This document shows positions 33,413 through 46,083 of a stretch of 64,000 bases of DNA, in pieces; the first letter of the stretch is position 1; every line of letters starts with the position of its first letter. Below the pieces are notes generated by a model. That model saw only the letters and a list, made by a program, of their open reading frames with translations. It was not told the DNA's origin and searched no databases. The position numbers and the translations under genes are program-made. The stretch spans positions 161,001-225,000 of the forward strand of contig JAVYIG010002727.1 in NCBI GenBank assembly GCA_035222895.1. Reading direction: 5' to 3'. The DNA comes from Strongylocentrotus droebachiensis. Lineage: Eukaryota > Echinodermata > Echinoidea > Camarodonta > Strongylocentrotidae.

Positions 33413-36231
33413 TTTGGCTAATTCTCTATAATTATTTGCATGGTATTTCCTATAAATCTATACATTTTTTTAATTTCACTTTCTTATGGAAAAAATTGAA
33501 ATAATAATGGAAAATAAGCGATAAACATATTTGTAGGCTAAAGATTCAGAACAACAGATGATGAAAAAATTATAGATAGTTGGAAATACATGTAGTAGAA
33601 AAGTGTTTTTGTAAACATGCAAACAATTCTTTAGGTTAAATCAACTTGTAAACATAATACAGATACTGGTATTTCACCAATTACTTGAAAGTATATTCCT
33701 TCTACCCTTCAGTGGCAAATGAAATGCCTTATAAAGCAAATTGCACCATCTTTACTTCTAAACCAGCAAAATATGTCATCTTGTCATTATTTTTGTCAAT
33801 TGTATTTATAAAATTGTCATTAGAAAGGTATTAAAAAAAGGTATATCTCTGTCTTTCTGTGATGAAGCCATTACTCATGATGCCTGGAAAAGCCTTTGTG
33901 AGAAATGATTGAGTTCCACTTTGTTACTAAAGCTGTTTCCTGAAACTTAAATCAATACTACTTACTACCCAACAATAAACTTAATCTTATTAAGGGATGT
34001 TACTCTAATCCAAACTCACTGAGCATGAAATTGCTCCCTTCTCATCCCCTAAATAATACCAACACCAGCAAATTATACCATTATCTATCCCCATCAATAC
34101 CTCACTCACTCAAGAAGGACTCCATGCATGCAAGAATTACAAGTATCTGCTGATTAAAGGTATACTGGTATTTATCTATATAATATTGAAATAATAATCT
34201 TAAAGTAGTATAAACATTTGTTTTGGAATAATTTTTCAAATCTAAATTTCCACTATATTTCTTTCCCCAAATGTCCTATCATTCACTTTCATAATCACAG
34301 TAGTATCTTGGTGACCAGAACATCAACATAAATCTATCCAGTAACATTTTGTAGATCAACAGCATTTCTAACTCAAACTTTTCTACAACCTATTGCTAAC
34401 CCTCTCTGCACCCCTTACATCACTCACTTTGCTAATTCTTGAAAGGTAATCTCTTTTGTAACACTTAATGCTATTGTCATTCTCTCAAAAATTCCTGGGT
34501 GGCCACCAATTTGAATCTAGTCACACAAATGACAGTCAAAGATTTTGAGAGATGACAAAGTATTCTACCTTTCAGGGAAAACTGTGAACAATGTAAGGTG
34601 TTTGGAGCGAGATTGGTGTTAGCTCATATCATTCAACATAGAGTTAACATCCTTTTGGCTCCAAACAGAAGATATAGCACATTTTTTAAAACAATTTATG
34701 GAAATGGAATTTCACTATTGGACATACCATCAACATTGAACTTCTTTTGATGGAAAGTTAAGGACTGGAGAAGGCAAAACATAATATTCTAATACTTCCC
34801 TCATATAACTATCAAATTAATTATTTTGTTTGGTTCTGTTTTCACAAACAAGCAGTTTAATGTACCTAAAATCCATGTTGATTACGTGTTTACCAATGCT
34901 TTTCTTGTTTTTCAATAAAGGGTTATGGCCTAAATTCTTCTTCTATGTTAGCTTTGATGTTTAGACCCCTTGTAATGTACATGTGTGAAGAAGATTGGAT
35001 TATACGAGCACATGTCCTTACATACATTGTAGAGAGGGCATAACCCTATATACATAGGTTTTGTATGACACCCTAGCTAATATTGACTTGTGTGTTATTA
35101 TGATACTTACGCTGAGGACATCTTCTATGGTGTCATGTAAACAGAAGATCCCCAGCCTAAGTATAGTGGGTCGGTTTATGCAAATAAAAACAAAAATAGG
35201 GCATGCAAATATTGTGTATGATAAGATTTATGAAAGGCATTCCGATTGCAACACAGATGATTTATTAAAGACACTAAATAGGCCTATAGATTTGTAAAAT
35301 ACATTTTGAAAAAATTGTTTAAAAGGTAATGGGATGAAAGGTTATGTTTGAGATGGTAGGGATTTGATTAAAAATGACTGCTCTGATTATAGTAAAGGTA
35401 TTTTACTTGTATTGATACATGTACATTGGAGTACACTTCTTACTAAAATAAAAATGATTAAGGTACAAATTGCTTCACAAAAACACCTTTCTTCAGACTT
35501 TCAAGATATATTTTTGTTGAAATTCCAAAAAAACACAAATAAAATTCAACTTTTTATAACCATGAGAAAATGTAAAAAACAACTTCAATGCAATTGAATC
35601 CTTAGCATAGAAACTGTATTTTAAAAAGCATTGTCTTGTCATGTCAGTGTACCTTTGTTTTATATGTGACTTCTTACAATAATGTAGAGGCTAGCCTATT
35701 TGATGGCAGCCTTTCACTTGACTAATCACATAGGCCTATTCACATTAGCATCAACTGTTAAATGCAAGAACTTCAACAAATACATATATATGATTTAACA
35801 GTTTCATAGAATAGAAGAAACTTTATGGATGTTCTCTGAATATCTCTGAAATTTTGGTCTTTAATGAAGTAAAAATAATAACAGTCCCTCAGTTGTTATG
35901 GAGTATAGCATGAAAACAATCCCTCCCACTAGGGGAGTGGAGCATTCCAACTCAAACTGCCAAACCACAATATCACCTACTGTGCTAGCTCTGTGGATGA
36001 CTCTTCCATTGATGATAATAGGCGTGTAGGAAATCCATGCTTCTACAATACATCGGAGGCATGCTCTCATAAAAGAGACATGCTTCTATACTTAGTTTAC
36101 ATACTCAGACCTTGTTTTCAACTTTGGCATGAAAGTGCTTGTTTGAATCATTTACAGCTATGTTCAGTTCTGTGATGTTTTTTTTCTCATCTTCATAGTA
36201 ATGGATATAAGTTTTGTTGATATCTATTATC
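33413..36231. other. Non-coding AT-rich sequence
   Basis: No gene supported. TTCAATAAAGGGTTATGGCC at 34911-34930 and GAGGGCATAACCCTATATAC at 35035-35054 carry inverse GGGTTATG/CATAACCC motifs about 120 bp apart. Confidence 0.3.
34604..34662. repeat. Short palindromic element copy
   Basis: GGAGCGAGATTGGTGTTAGC against GAGTTAACATCCTTTTGGCT CC. Confidence 0.55.
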
Positions 36232-36442
36232 TACTCTCTTAAAAAAAAAGTGAATTTTCAAAATCACGGACGTCACTCCTCTGGAGAGTGAAAATGTAGT
36301 GAAAATAGAGTGAACATTCACTCTTTTCTTCTTAGAGAGCACTCTAAATCAATCGATTTTCACTCCTAAACAAGTGATCACGGACGTCACTCCCAAGAAA
36401 GTGAAAATAGAGTGAAAATTCACTCTTTTTTTTAAGAGAGTA
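36232..36442. mobile_element. TA-ended MITE with duplicated GACGTC block
   Basis: Ends TACTCTCTTAAAAAAAAAGT and the inverse of TTACTCTCTTAAAAAAAAGA. Two internal direct copies of ATCACGGACGTCACTCC start at 36263 and 36377, each followed by GTGAAAAT/GAGTGAA motifs. It is 211 bp. It could be a young internally duplicated MITE. Confidence 0.6.
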
Positions 36443-36772
36443 AGTGATTTTGATTTCTTTCTTTAAATTTCATATATTAGAGAAAACTATATTATATTCA
36501 GCTAAAAGTTTGTCTCTCAGCAGAAGTACATCGAAATCAATGTTTAAATCTTGAATTTTATTGGAGGAAGAACTCAACTTGAATATAAAATGTAATCTAA
36601 TGTGTTTTGGATTAAAAAAAATATGAACCCAAATGAAGTGATAAGTCAATTTAGTGTGAAATTTGCTTGAACACATGGGCCTTTATTCCTGATCCTGATC
36701 AAACCTGATTTGAATTGAGGCTTTTTTTTCCTTTGAAATTGGGTTCAAGAGAGAAAGTTTGTGTATTTGTGT

Positions 36773-36793
36773 GGGGGGGGGGGGGGGGGGGGG
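36773..36793. repeat. G21 homopolymer
   Basis: Twenty-one uninterrupted G. Confidence 0.95.
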
Positions 36794-36864
36794 TAAAATC
36801 TATAAAAAAAAGTCTCGGACATGGCTCATGTTTTAGGAGCATTATTATGTCTACAAAATCGCTG

Positions 36865-37200
36865 AAAAGCATAAATAAATAATGAATAAATAAATGAATG
36901 TTTAGATAATGAATACATAAGTGAAAAAATAAATATATAAATAAGTGAATGAATAAATAAAACTGGTTCATTTAATAAATAAATGAATTAATGAATAAAT
37001 AAATTGAATAAAGATTAATATATAGTAATGTATTATTATCTAAGTATTGCCAATTCTGAAAAGGGCTTAGAAACATTGTATTAAGCGCTATAGAAATACA
37101 ATGTATTATTATTATATATAAATGAATGAATATATTCACATAACTAGTGAATGAATGAATGAATAGATAACGAATCAATGAATATAAATAAATAATTTGT
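36865..37200. repeat. GAAT/AAAT degenerate tetranucleotide repeat with SINE tail
   Basis: ATGAATAAATAAATGAAT-type repeats are interrupted by TTAAGCGCTATAGAAATACA at 37080-37100 and ATTATTATT, the usual 3' tail of the tRNA-derived SINEs here. The repeats may have grown from such a tail. Confidence 0.6.
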
Positions 37201-37929
37201 TAATGGGGGCTCTATGCCGCTCTTGGAAACACCACTATGATAAGTATACATGTATATATATATCATAGCACTACTTTGGGGTGTGTGGGTGTGATAGGAA
37301 TCACATATATGATTAATTGAATTATCAGAGGATCAAACAGGAATTGGGACAGTTGACCCTCCCTCTGTTCATGGACAAATCTTTCTGGAAAACTCAGATG
37401 GGTTGAAAGAAACATGCATATAGTGAGTTTGAAAAGCACATTTGAAAAGCTAATTACATACCCATTCAGGAGATATACCAAACCCTGATCTAGATATGAC
37501 ACCATTGCTGGAAATGTGTGAAAAATATAATAATAACTTTTCCATAAGGGGAAGTCCATTGGTATTATATTAATATGGTGTTGAGATGATTGTATCCTGT
37601 TGATCATACTGTAAATACAAGCTTTCAATGACTCTAAATTGATATAAAAGAAAAATGAGTATCTATGGCTAGAGGTTATTTTGTTACTGTGTGGAGCAAA
37701 TTTTCTTAGTGATGAGGTTGAAAAGAGAATTATATGGCGACTGCACATTGCAGTTCACAATGTCAACACTAATGAAAATAGATACATTAAGGGTCTGAAT
37801 ATGAAGACTGGTTAACTCCATACACACTTGGTCATAACAGCCATGTACAATACCTATTGTGTATGCTCCCCATGTGTAATACACGAGGAAATACCTTGTG
37901 TATTGAAGGGCATAGAGCATGAGAAGGAG
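37201..37929. other. Non-coding sequence upstream of the putative promoter
   Basis: Small hairpin CTATGATAAGTATACATG/ATATATCATAG at 37235-37269. The 161-residue - strand frame at 37263-37748 has no recognisable domain and ordinary AT-rich composition. Confidence 0.3.
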
Positions 37930-38723
37930 AGAGCTACTCGCGTGGTATGTGTGTACATAACACTGGCATCTCAGTCGAGCACTGGAGCTCTATCGGGACG
38001 TATCGGGCGCTATCTATACCAAGCTAGCTCGCTATCTACTGCCGAGCTTCTATAGGCCTTCTCAACATCACTTAGTTATTATCTTGTGAGTGATGATACC
38101 TGATTATTTGGATTTATTCAAATCTGTTTGTGATTTATGTGTTTGATTACTCCGCGGAAAAGAAGATTTAAGATTTGGAATAGATAATCAGTTTTATGCC
38201 AGATTTTCGTCCAATCTTTTGATTTCTTTTTTAAATGCAGGTCAGTCAGGTGGTGAAAGTGGACGTCCGCAGACGACGTCTCTGACCGTTCGTTCGCTTG
38301 AATCTCGCTGTCTGACCATCTCTTCAGTGCTTTAAACAAAGGGGAAAGGATAAAAACAAGAACAGAAGGAAAAGATGAGTTCCAAAGCTTGGTGACTTCA
38401 AATACCCAGGAATTGATGATCGGTGCATTCTGGAAAACAAAGCATTATTTCAATATTCAAATCATAAATAGCTAATAAGCTTGGAAGAAAGCCCCTCATA
38501 TGAATAGAGAATCAAAGCGAAATTGATCTGATCAGCTGTCGTTTCTCAAGTGAAGGATTTTTCTCTTGACTTCTTCTTGGATCGTGCTTGTGGAATTCAA
38601 GAATAATTGTGATTTTCTTCCATCTTCATCATTTACGCAACTTTTGATTTCTCCCTGCTCTGCCAGCCAGCCAGCCAGCCTCATGGACTAATGTAAGGGA
38701 TTATTATAGTTGAGGAAATCACC
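37930..38723 (+). promoter_or_regulatory. Probable promoter/5' UTR of the signal-peptide gene
   Basis: This stretch precedes the putative coding exon and is visibly richer in CpG than its AT-rich surroundings, with clusters at 37939-38043 (ACTCGCGTGG, ATCGGGACG, ATCGGGCGC) and at 38260-38310 (GACGTCCGCAGACGACGTC, TCGTTCGC). TCAGTC near 37970 fits an initiator. A possible short UTR intron runs from CTT|GTGAGTG at 38086 to a pyrimidine-rich TTTTTTAAATGCAG ending at 38240. A contiguous leader is equally possible. A (CAGC)4 run sits at about 38664-38680. No clear TATA box is placed. The exact transcription start is unknown. Confidence 0.4.
38375..38696 (+). promoter_or_regulatory. Cluster of upstream ORFs ending in a start-stop ATGTAA
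   Basis: Five ATGs precede the main start within the putative leader: 38375-38395 (6 codons plus stop), 38416-38475 (19 codons plus stop), 38500-38526 (8 codons plus stop), 38683-38691 (ATG GAC TAA) and 38691-38696 (ATG TAA, no elongation codon). The last two overlap by one base and end only about 28 nt before the main ATG. Known: start-stop elements and short uORFs usually stall or divert ribosomes and lower main-ORF translation. That they act here is inferred and depends on this region being transcribed. Confidence 0.35.
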
Positions 38724-38802
38724 ATGGAGATTCGAGGAGGATACCAAGTCATGATGATGATATTATGGATAGTAACATCATCGAGTGGGAGTAACACACA
38801 AG
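38724..38802 (+). CDS. Putative first coding exon: signal peptide, phase-1 donor
   Basis: Seen: the ATG at 38724 lies in a strong Kozak context (ATCACCATGG). It opens a 26-codon frame of charged/polar start (MEIRGG), hydrophobic core (VMMMILWIV) and polar, small-residue end (TSSSGSNTQ), the shape of a secretory signal peptide. The frame reaches ACACAAG|GTAGGC, an acceptable splice donor, after 79 nt, so the intron would be phase 1. An in-frame TAA at 38694 lies 30 nt upstream, so this is the first usable ATG in its frame. Known: signal-peptide exons followed by a phase-1 intron are typical of modular extracellular proteins (Ig, EGF, CUB, FN3). Inferred: first coding exon of a secreted or membrane protein whose remaining exons lie beyond 64 kb. 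The gene cannot be identified from 26 residues. Alternative: without splicing the frame runs on to a stop at 38999 and gives a 91-residue peptide with a second hydrophobic segment. Confidence 0.5.
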
Positions 38803-41800
38803 GTAGGCTCATAATATTCCTTTTATTCCTCCTCCCTCTAATTTCCCTTATCGGAGCTAGCTACCTAGCAATCTATTTATCCCCCTCCCCTAAGGCAAGT
38901 ACCTCTTCCTTTACCGCTCCACCTACTACAAGCTTTTCCGCATTTAGAGAGATCTTGGCTCATTTTTGCCTCAAGAACACCGGTGGAAACTGTGCATAAA
39001 TTTAAATAGATAACACTATAGAGGGATTATCCCCACTATGTAAGCCATATATTGGCAATTAGCTCCAATGTAGCGTATAATAGCGAGTGTCTACAGCTGA
39101 GTGTGGGGAGGACACAACTCCATTCATCATGTGAATTATTTTCATAGCAGTATATTCTCTATTAGTGATAGTCATACTCGCAAATGTAGCTCTGTCTTTT
39201 TGCACTATTCTGCCCATATAACATGAGATTGTAAACTTTCTTCAAGCTTTCTAGCCTTTTTTTTTAGTCTCCTCGATTCTATGAAATGGTTGCTTGTGTA
39301 GCTGAAATATAGCTGCACTAAAACTTAATTGTATCCTTGTTGTCTATTATACCATTACATATATATATTCAAAAGCTAAGATTAATTTTGCTTAGCTTTC
39401 TAGCGCAATTTAATTTCCTGTATTAAAGATGAAAGAGGAATTTGGGAAAACCAGTCTGGTTTGCATCATATAAATATATAGCATACATGTAGTATATACC
39501 AATATAGTATAAAGATATATTTAATGTGTTGAATGCTGTTCGAAGTCATAATGTACTTTTTAAATTACTTTTCTTTTCATGCAAAATGATTCAGGCAACA
39601 GAATAATGGCAACTTTATGACTTCCCTTACATTCAAATAACAATTAACTTGAAAGCCGCAGAGTTTTACCTATATAAGCATCAACCCTGTATCCACTATA
39701 GGCTAGAGGTACAACAAATAAAGGAAGATTGAAAACATAAAGGCCGAGTAAGAAAGAGAGAGAGAGGAAGAGAGACAGCTACAAAGAAGAATAAATGTTG
39801 GGGTAAGAAAGTTGGTGAATAGGGATACAATTTAATGGCTCACTACAATTACAGATTAAGATTGACATAGTCAATGGGATTATAGAGATTAGTAAGGGAT
39901 TATGTAGTATACTAAGCCTCTTACAGTAATGCTGGCTTCCATTAAACTCTCTTTAGGAAGACTTTCATTGAACAACATTCTGTTTTGAGTTTTGACTGGT
40001 GAAGCTATGTTAACAAATATCTTCTTTTATTTGAATGGTTAGCCTTGCCAAATCTCCTCATTACTTTTTCACCTGCCATAAAATGATCAATTCAAATGCT
40101 TGTATCAGTTACACAGGGCACGGGAGTATGCAACCCCTTATGTGTCACCAAGTTTGTGAACATTTGTCAAATAAAAAGGTTTTGAAAAAAAAGACAATAA
40201 TATTCTTTTTAATTTTCTCACTGCTAAATCATGAATAAATATATGTATAGGTATAGCTAAACTTCATGATGGGTGTACATGTACCTGATTTTTACTTTCT
40301 TTTTAGGAAGAATAAGGTAGACATTATTACTCCAAAAGAAGAATGCAGCATTTAATGTTCTTTGCCTGCCATGGATTTGGCATCCCCAGAACCAAAGGGG
40401 TTAAAGGAAACATAAAATTGATTTCTGTTTCAAAGAGAGAAAAAAATGTTTCATGAACTAATTTAGAATTCCCATTATAATCAATACTTGAAAAAGCAAA
40501 CTGAGAAATCTCACTCACATGCTCCAAAAAGCAACAGTGTCATTATAGTTTTGATATTACGAACAAAAACAAAGAAATGTCTTCATCAGAAATTCAGATT
40601 CTTGGTCCGCTCGTAAACACGTATTCCCTTTTCCTGCTCCTTCCGAATCTCTGCGATATTATTGATTTTGTTTTGTGGCAATGTATTTCAAATATATCGT
40701 ATGTTTCTGTGATGCAGGCAAGACAAGGTTAACATTGCGTTGGCAGCGGTAGCAGAGAGGGTAAAAAATCTGACTTAAACTGAGCTCTACGTTTCATTGA
40801 TCTAGATGACATTGATTAGTGCCAAAATTAATTTCTTCTCTCTCCTTCTCTTTCTCTCTCTGTATGAGGCCTACTTGTTGAAGCTACAGTATGAATATGA
40901 TTAGTCCATTTTTCCTTATATGGTTAGCATTGAGATATAGACTGCTTCTGCTAATCACTGAGTAACTCTGAGATTTCTATTTCTCGTCTTTTTAAACTTC
41001 TATTAATAAGGCCTTCTGGGTCTCAGCAAACTATACATTTTAGGAGAATATATCTTTCAGTGTGAAAGAGGACAAAATATGGAATATATAAATAAAAAGC
41101 CTTTGGTAAAAATACTTTGTGTGTTGATAGCCATAAAGTGCATCTATGCAGGGAGATCTCCCTGATCTATGTTATGTATGTGTTAAACTCTGTAGATGAT
41201 ACCAAAATGCATTTCAAACAAGAATCTGGACATAAGTTGGAGAGTACGTAATACTGTAGTCATATACTGTGCTTAGATACTTTAGGACAATGACTCAATC
41301 CTAGGTTTCTAGTACTTAGATTTCTGTACAAGATTGCAGTACACAAAGAGCCTTTTGCATACTACTGCCTGTTTCATGCATTGAGAAAAATCTTATTTCA
41401 TATGAAATTGCGCCTGGCCCTAGGGCTGTGCATAAATGAATCTTGAATAAAGCAACAAAAATAATCAAGAATTGTAGATTAAAAATGGTAGGTTTCCACA
41501 TTTTGGAGTCAGCAGTACGATACCATTAATTAAACTTAGTTGTTCTGGAGTAGGCAGCAACCCCCCACCCCCCATATCCTTTTTTAAGACCGCTTTCACT
41601 AGATCCCTTTATGCCCCCCTGTTCCTTTTGAAGTTCTTAGATCTTCTCCGCCAGATAAACATGTGCGCAGATTAAAACAACAGATAGGAACAGACACCCT
41701 CTCCCCAAATTCTTGATTTTCTGTCTTTCCAATACTACGCAATGCGTGTGTGATAATAACACAACATCATTGGCAGCTTGGAACCTCCTATGGGCACACC

Positions 41801-41814
41801 AAAGTGAGCTGCTA
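38803..41814 (+). other. Intron-like sequence after the coding exon
   Basis: Ordinary AT-rich sequence with no exon I can support. The frame 38803-38999 directly after the donor encodes a hydrophobic stretch (LIIFLLFLLPLISLIG) before stopping. A short GA run is at about 39750-39780. At 40990-41030 there is a weak half copy of the palindromic GGCCTTCTGG-type element. Confidence 0.4.
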
Positions 41815-41842
41815 GAATGAGAGAAAGAGAGAGAAAGAGAGC

Positions 41843-41883
<41 letters not shown>

Positions 41884-41918
41884 GGGGAGGAGAGGGGGAG
41901 AGAGGGGAGAGAGGAGGG

Positions 41919-41963
<45 letters not shown>

Positions 41964-41965
41964 GA
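41815..41965. repeat. GA-rich polypurine tract
   Basis: GAGAGA blocks with GGGGGAGGAG in the middle, + strand. Confidence 0.9.
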
Positions 41966-43229
41966 GAAATAATCTGTTTTCTGATGTAATTTTTTTACAA
42001 TGCAATCCGTGCATATGATCAATTTACCAATGTCACACAAATTGGCGTATAGTGCACAGTGTAATTTGGTTGTCAATGAATAGAAGAGGGGTGAGATGAA
42101 GCAAAAATATAATATAGAAATGGAATATTTAATGAATGAGTCACCGAGAGCAGAAATTATTCTGATGTTACATCTGAACTTGGAGGTCGGTGCATTAGGT
42201 CATTTTCTCTGCTTTCACATTTTCCCTGGTTATTGTTTGTTTAGAGAGCAGAATTAAAGGAATATTATGCAAAATATTAACGTTTTATGTTAATAACGGC
42301 TTAATATCTTGGAGTTTCTGTGTGGGCTTTTTGTCTGCTAAAAAGTTGTTTAAAATGCACTCTGCAATTGCTTAAAATTGTTACTATTAGCAAAAAATAA
42401 AGGAATAAATATATAAATATCTGCATTAAGAATCTAAACAAAGCGATCTGTGAATATCACAATTTTTCTTACCAACTTTTATATTTTATATTGTTAAAGG
42501 CAGGGCTACATTTAGTGCAGTGTTAATTTCATATCTATTTAGATGGGAAATTAATATTTGAATGCTTGCCATACCTTTGACACAGAAACACTGCCCTTTC
42601 CAAGACTGCCCTTTCCAAAACAGATGTCTTTTCTAATGATTTTCAATGAACAATTCATGAAATATACATGCTTTGCTTGCTACACTCTCAATATTTTACT
42701 AAGCTCCAATACATCCATTGAAGGCTGTTTATTTAGTCAGGTGAGTTGAAGCAGTGTGAAGGAAATAAACACAAACTTTGACTTTTAGCTACACTTCTTC
42801 GCGTGTGAAATACGTAATTCTCTCTAATTCTCGCAAGGATATTCAATTCCACCCACGGATTTCATGGCTAGTTTTGAGGAATGTCTCGTCTATTTTTAGT
42901 CTCTTTGAAACTCAAAACGGCATCTAGCCTTCCAACCCCCTCCCTGGAGTGATCTAAATGGGAGAGTATCCAAATGATGCAATCAGCTAGCTAAAGCTAG
43001 ATATGACTTCTAATTAGCTATTAATGTGACCCTTATCCAACTTAACCTGGTTTATGCTTTCCCTGACCACTGATCTGAAATTTAGGGGGAAACTCTGGCC
43101 TTGGACTGGGTAGTTTCAGAAGATGTTGCAGGTGAATTGGTGTCTATTATTAATAGACAGACGCTCGTGGTTAAATATTTGATGGCATTTTGGTGACATG
43201 GGACCCTCCTATGCATGTTTATATGCCCC

Positions 43230-43263
<34 letters not shown>

Positions 43264-46080
43264 GAAGAGAGAGAGAGAGTGAGGGCAGTAATTGCACTAT
43301 ATGCGGACAGTATGCGAATATCAAACGCGATACATGAAAATATCGCCAGTATTTTAGCCTTGTTTTTGCCTTCTAACATTTTCCTGATGTTCTCTATAGA
43401 TATCTGTGCCTGCATATCTAAGTGAAAAGTTTTGATTGAAAATAAGGATTCAATACATTAACAAATAAACAATAACAAGCAGAGTGGCATGTACAGGAGT
43501 AGCATACATGTATGTTTTTTGTTGTTGTTTTGTTTTAAGGAAATGTACTTGTCAATAACTTACAACATACTACTGTATAACCTAACAAAATATAATTTAA
43601 CATTAAAAAAAATGCTTACATGCTACTACTGTAAATGCTATTGCAAGTCAGTATAAGCTTTTATGAGAAAATATCACAGATATTTAGCCAATCTGGTGTA
43701 ATGAAGGAAGAAAAAAGGGAGATCTTCAGCTGATGTGAACTTATCAATGCAAATAATGCTTACTTCCCCAAAAAGAAACGCTCTCTCTCAATTTATTTTA
43801 CTTTTTAGCCGGTTTGTAAATAAATTTGATCTCCTTCAAGTCATTTCCTCATAATCTTGTGGCATTTATTTCTCATTTTGCTCCAATTTTCGTAAACGCC
43901 GGTAATGGTGATTTTGTTGGTGAGAATTGCGCTGGGAAACCAGGGGCAAGGATGGGATAATTGCGTCCATAGACGTGAACAATTTTGTTTCTTCTCAATT
44001 TAAATGCTAATATCCAGACAATCCAGAAGATCTTCGATAGCACGTCAATGTAATTCCTTTATCATGATAATTGTTCCTTATATTTTCCACAGATTGTGCA
44101 TTTCACTTTTGTACGTTTGTTTACCTACACCTGCATGCATCAATTTATTTAACATCGTAACGCTTCTGACTAGATGTGTTATTATTACTGTTCAGTATAT
44201 GTAAACATTATAACTTACTGTTCTTTTTACTATGTACAAAATTCTGTAATGCAGCCGATCGTCCGCAAATGATTTTTTTCTTCAATAAACCATTACTACT
44301 TGCTGATCTAGCTAAATTCTCACAATTTTTTTTCTTCTTCAAGTAGCTAAAAATAAAGAGCCTGTGGCCTGCATCCATTAAAGCTAAGAGGTTTCTTGTA
44401 ACTTGTTCTGCTTCCTGTCTCCTTTACTCTCGCTCAGATGAAGACGTTAAAATCACAGAAAGCCATACTATATGTGCACTGGCAAGGACTGTTTACTTAA
44501 ATGTGTGCTTATTTTTAATGTGTAGATTTGATCTCCTGTAAGAATAATATTGGAATTTATACTAATTCATCTAAAATGGTACTTTCTCAGAATTCATACT
44601 TTGTCTAAATGAATGATGATACTCTCTTATAATTTTATGCTGATAAATATATATTGACTATGTTGGCAAAGACTTTAGATATCTAGACAATGGCCATTTT
44701 AATATATTGTCTTTAGGATTATGTTTGGATTATAGAGGTGAATGGAATTCGTAAACATGTCAGGAGTTTATATATTAGGCTATTAAATTCAGTTTAATCA
44801 TTTTAAATCATTTTCTAAAGAAGCAATAACAGCATTCCATTCTTAAAAACACTAATATTACAATAATTGATGATTATTTCAATGTGTAATATCACTGATA
44901 AACTGTCCAAAGAAATATCCTAAAAGAATAGAAATAGTTAAAATAGATGATATAAAATCAAAGGGCTCTCGACTAGTCTCGTTATTTGTCAAGCCTTTTA
45001 CATAAAAGAATTCTATCAAGATAAAAGAGTTAAGTATTTATCGTTTTTGTCTAAGTAAGTGTTTTAAGAACGCCACCACATGATTAATGATATTAGACGA
45101 AGTAAACGATTTTACCCTTTTTTCTTCTTCTCTGATTCACAACAGATCCAGTTTTTGATCAAAATCTCTCACTCTAAAATGAAACCAAACAGTAATTGCA
45201 GCCTGCGGGTGAAAACACATTCATTAATCCATTAATATAACATGAATGACAGGTTTTTTTCTAGCATTCTTGTTGACATTGTCTAACCAAACACTAGAAT
45301 ATGGGACACTCATAATCATAAATGCTGTGTTTGTTCAAGAGGGAACCGTTTAATTTCTCTAAGCCAGCATCCAAGTTTAGCTCGATGGATGAAATTAGCT
45401 ATGCAATCAGGCTTGCTATGGCCTTGATGACTGACTATACAGTATATGCTGGCCGTAAAGTGATGCGCTGGAAATGGCGCTTCTACCACATAGTGAGCCG
45501 TAGACGCTTCTGAATTTGTCACTTTGTGATTCCCTTTCCAAGGTTCTTTCCCTAGTTGATGTTATGTTGCAATCTCAGTCTATATTCTCCACCTCCTGCA
45601 CACACATACACTGACATGCTGGAGGAGAAACTAATTCAATTACTCCCTGCCTGAGCCTGGTGTAATTGGCTTATCGCAGTGTAATGCTAATTTCATAGTA
45701 GCTTTTGGCTGGGGAAAGTATATATTATTAGTGTGTTTCTGGGGTAAAAATGGGATTTCAGAAGTTAAAGGTCATAGGGGGAGGGAATTGTCTAGAGCTA
45801 TATGGCATAAATAGATTGTTATTTGAAATTTGGATTGAGAAATAGAACTAGGATTAGAATGGACAGACTGCAACGTCACTGAACTTGATCTACATGTATC
45901 CGCTATTTCCCAGGATTACCCAATATACATAGAAAGGAAATTTTGAAATTATGTTTGTATGTGCTTAGCACCGTTTGTACAAACCATGCATCTATATACA
46001 TAAGAATAAACAGATTGTTAGACAAATTCAAATTGTATTACCAATATTTCATATTGAAATTAATTTATTTATAGGATACA
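41966..46080. other. Intron-like sequence
   Basis: No exon supported. Contains (TG)15 at 43232-43261 followed by a short GA run. 45320-45720 is more complex and may be conserved non-coding DNA. A solo ACTGTAAATGC end is near 43630. Confidence 0.3.
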
Positions 46081-46083
46081 TGA

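Noticed and set aside
37263-37748. 161-residue - strand frame
   Set aside because: AT-rich sequence without a recognised domain, Kozak support or coding bias.
45322-45513. Overlapping open frames on both strands in a complex block
   Set aside because: Short, no domain, and both strands are open by chance.
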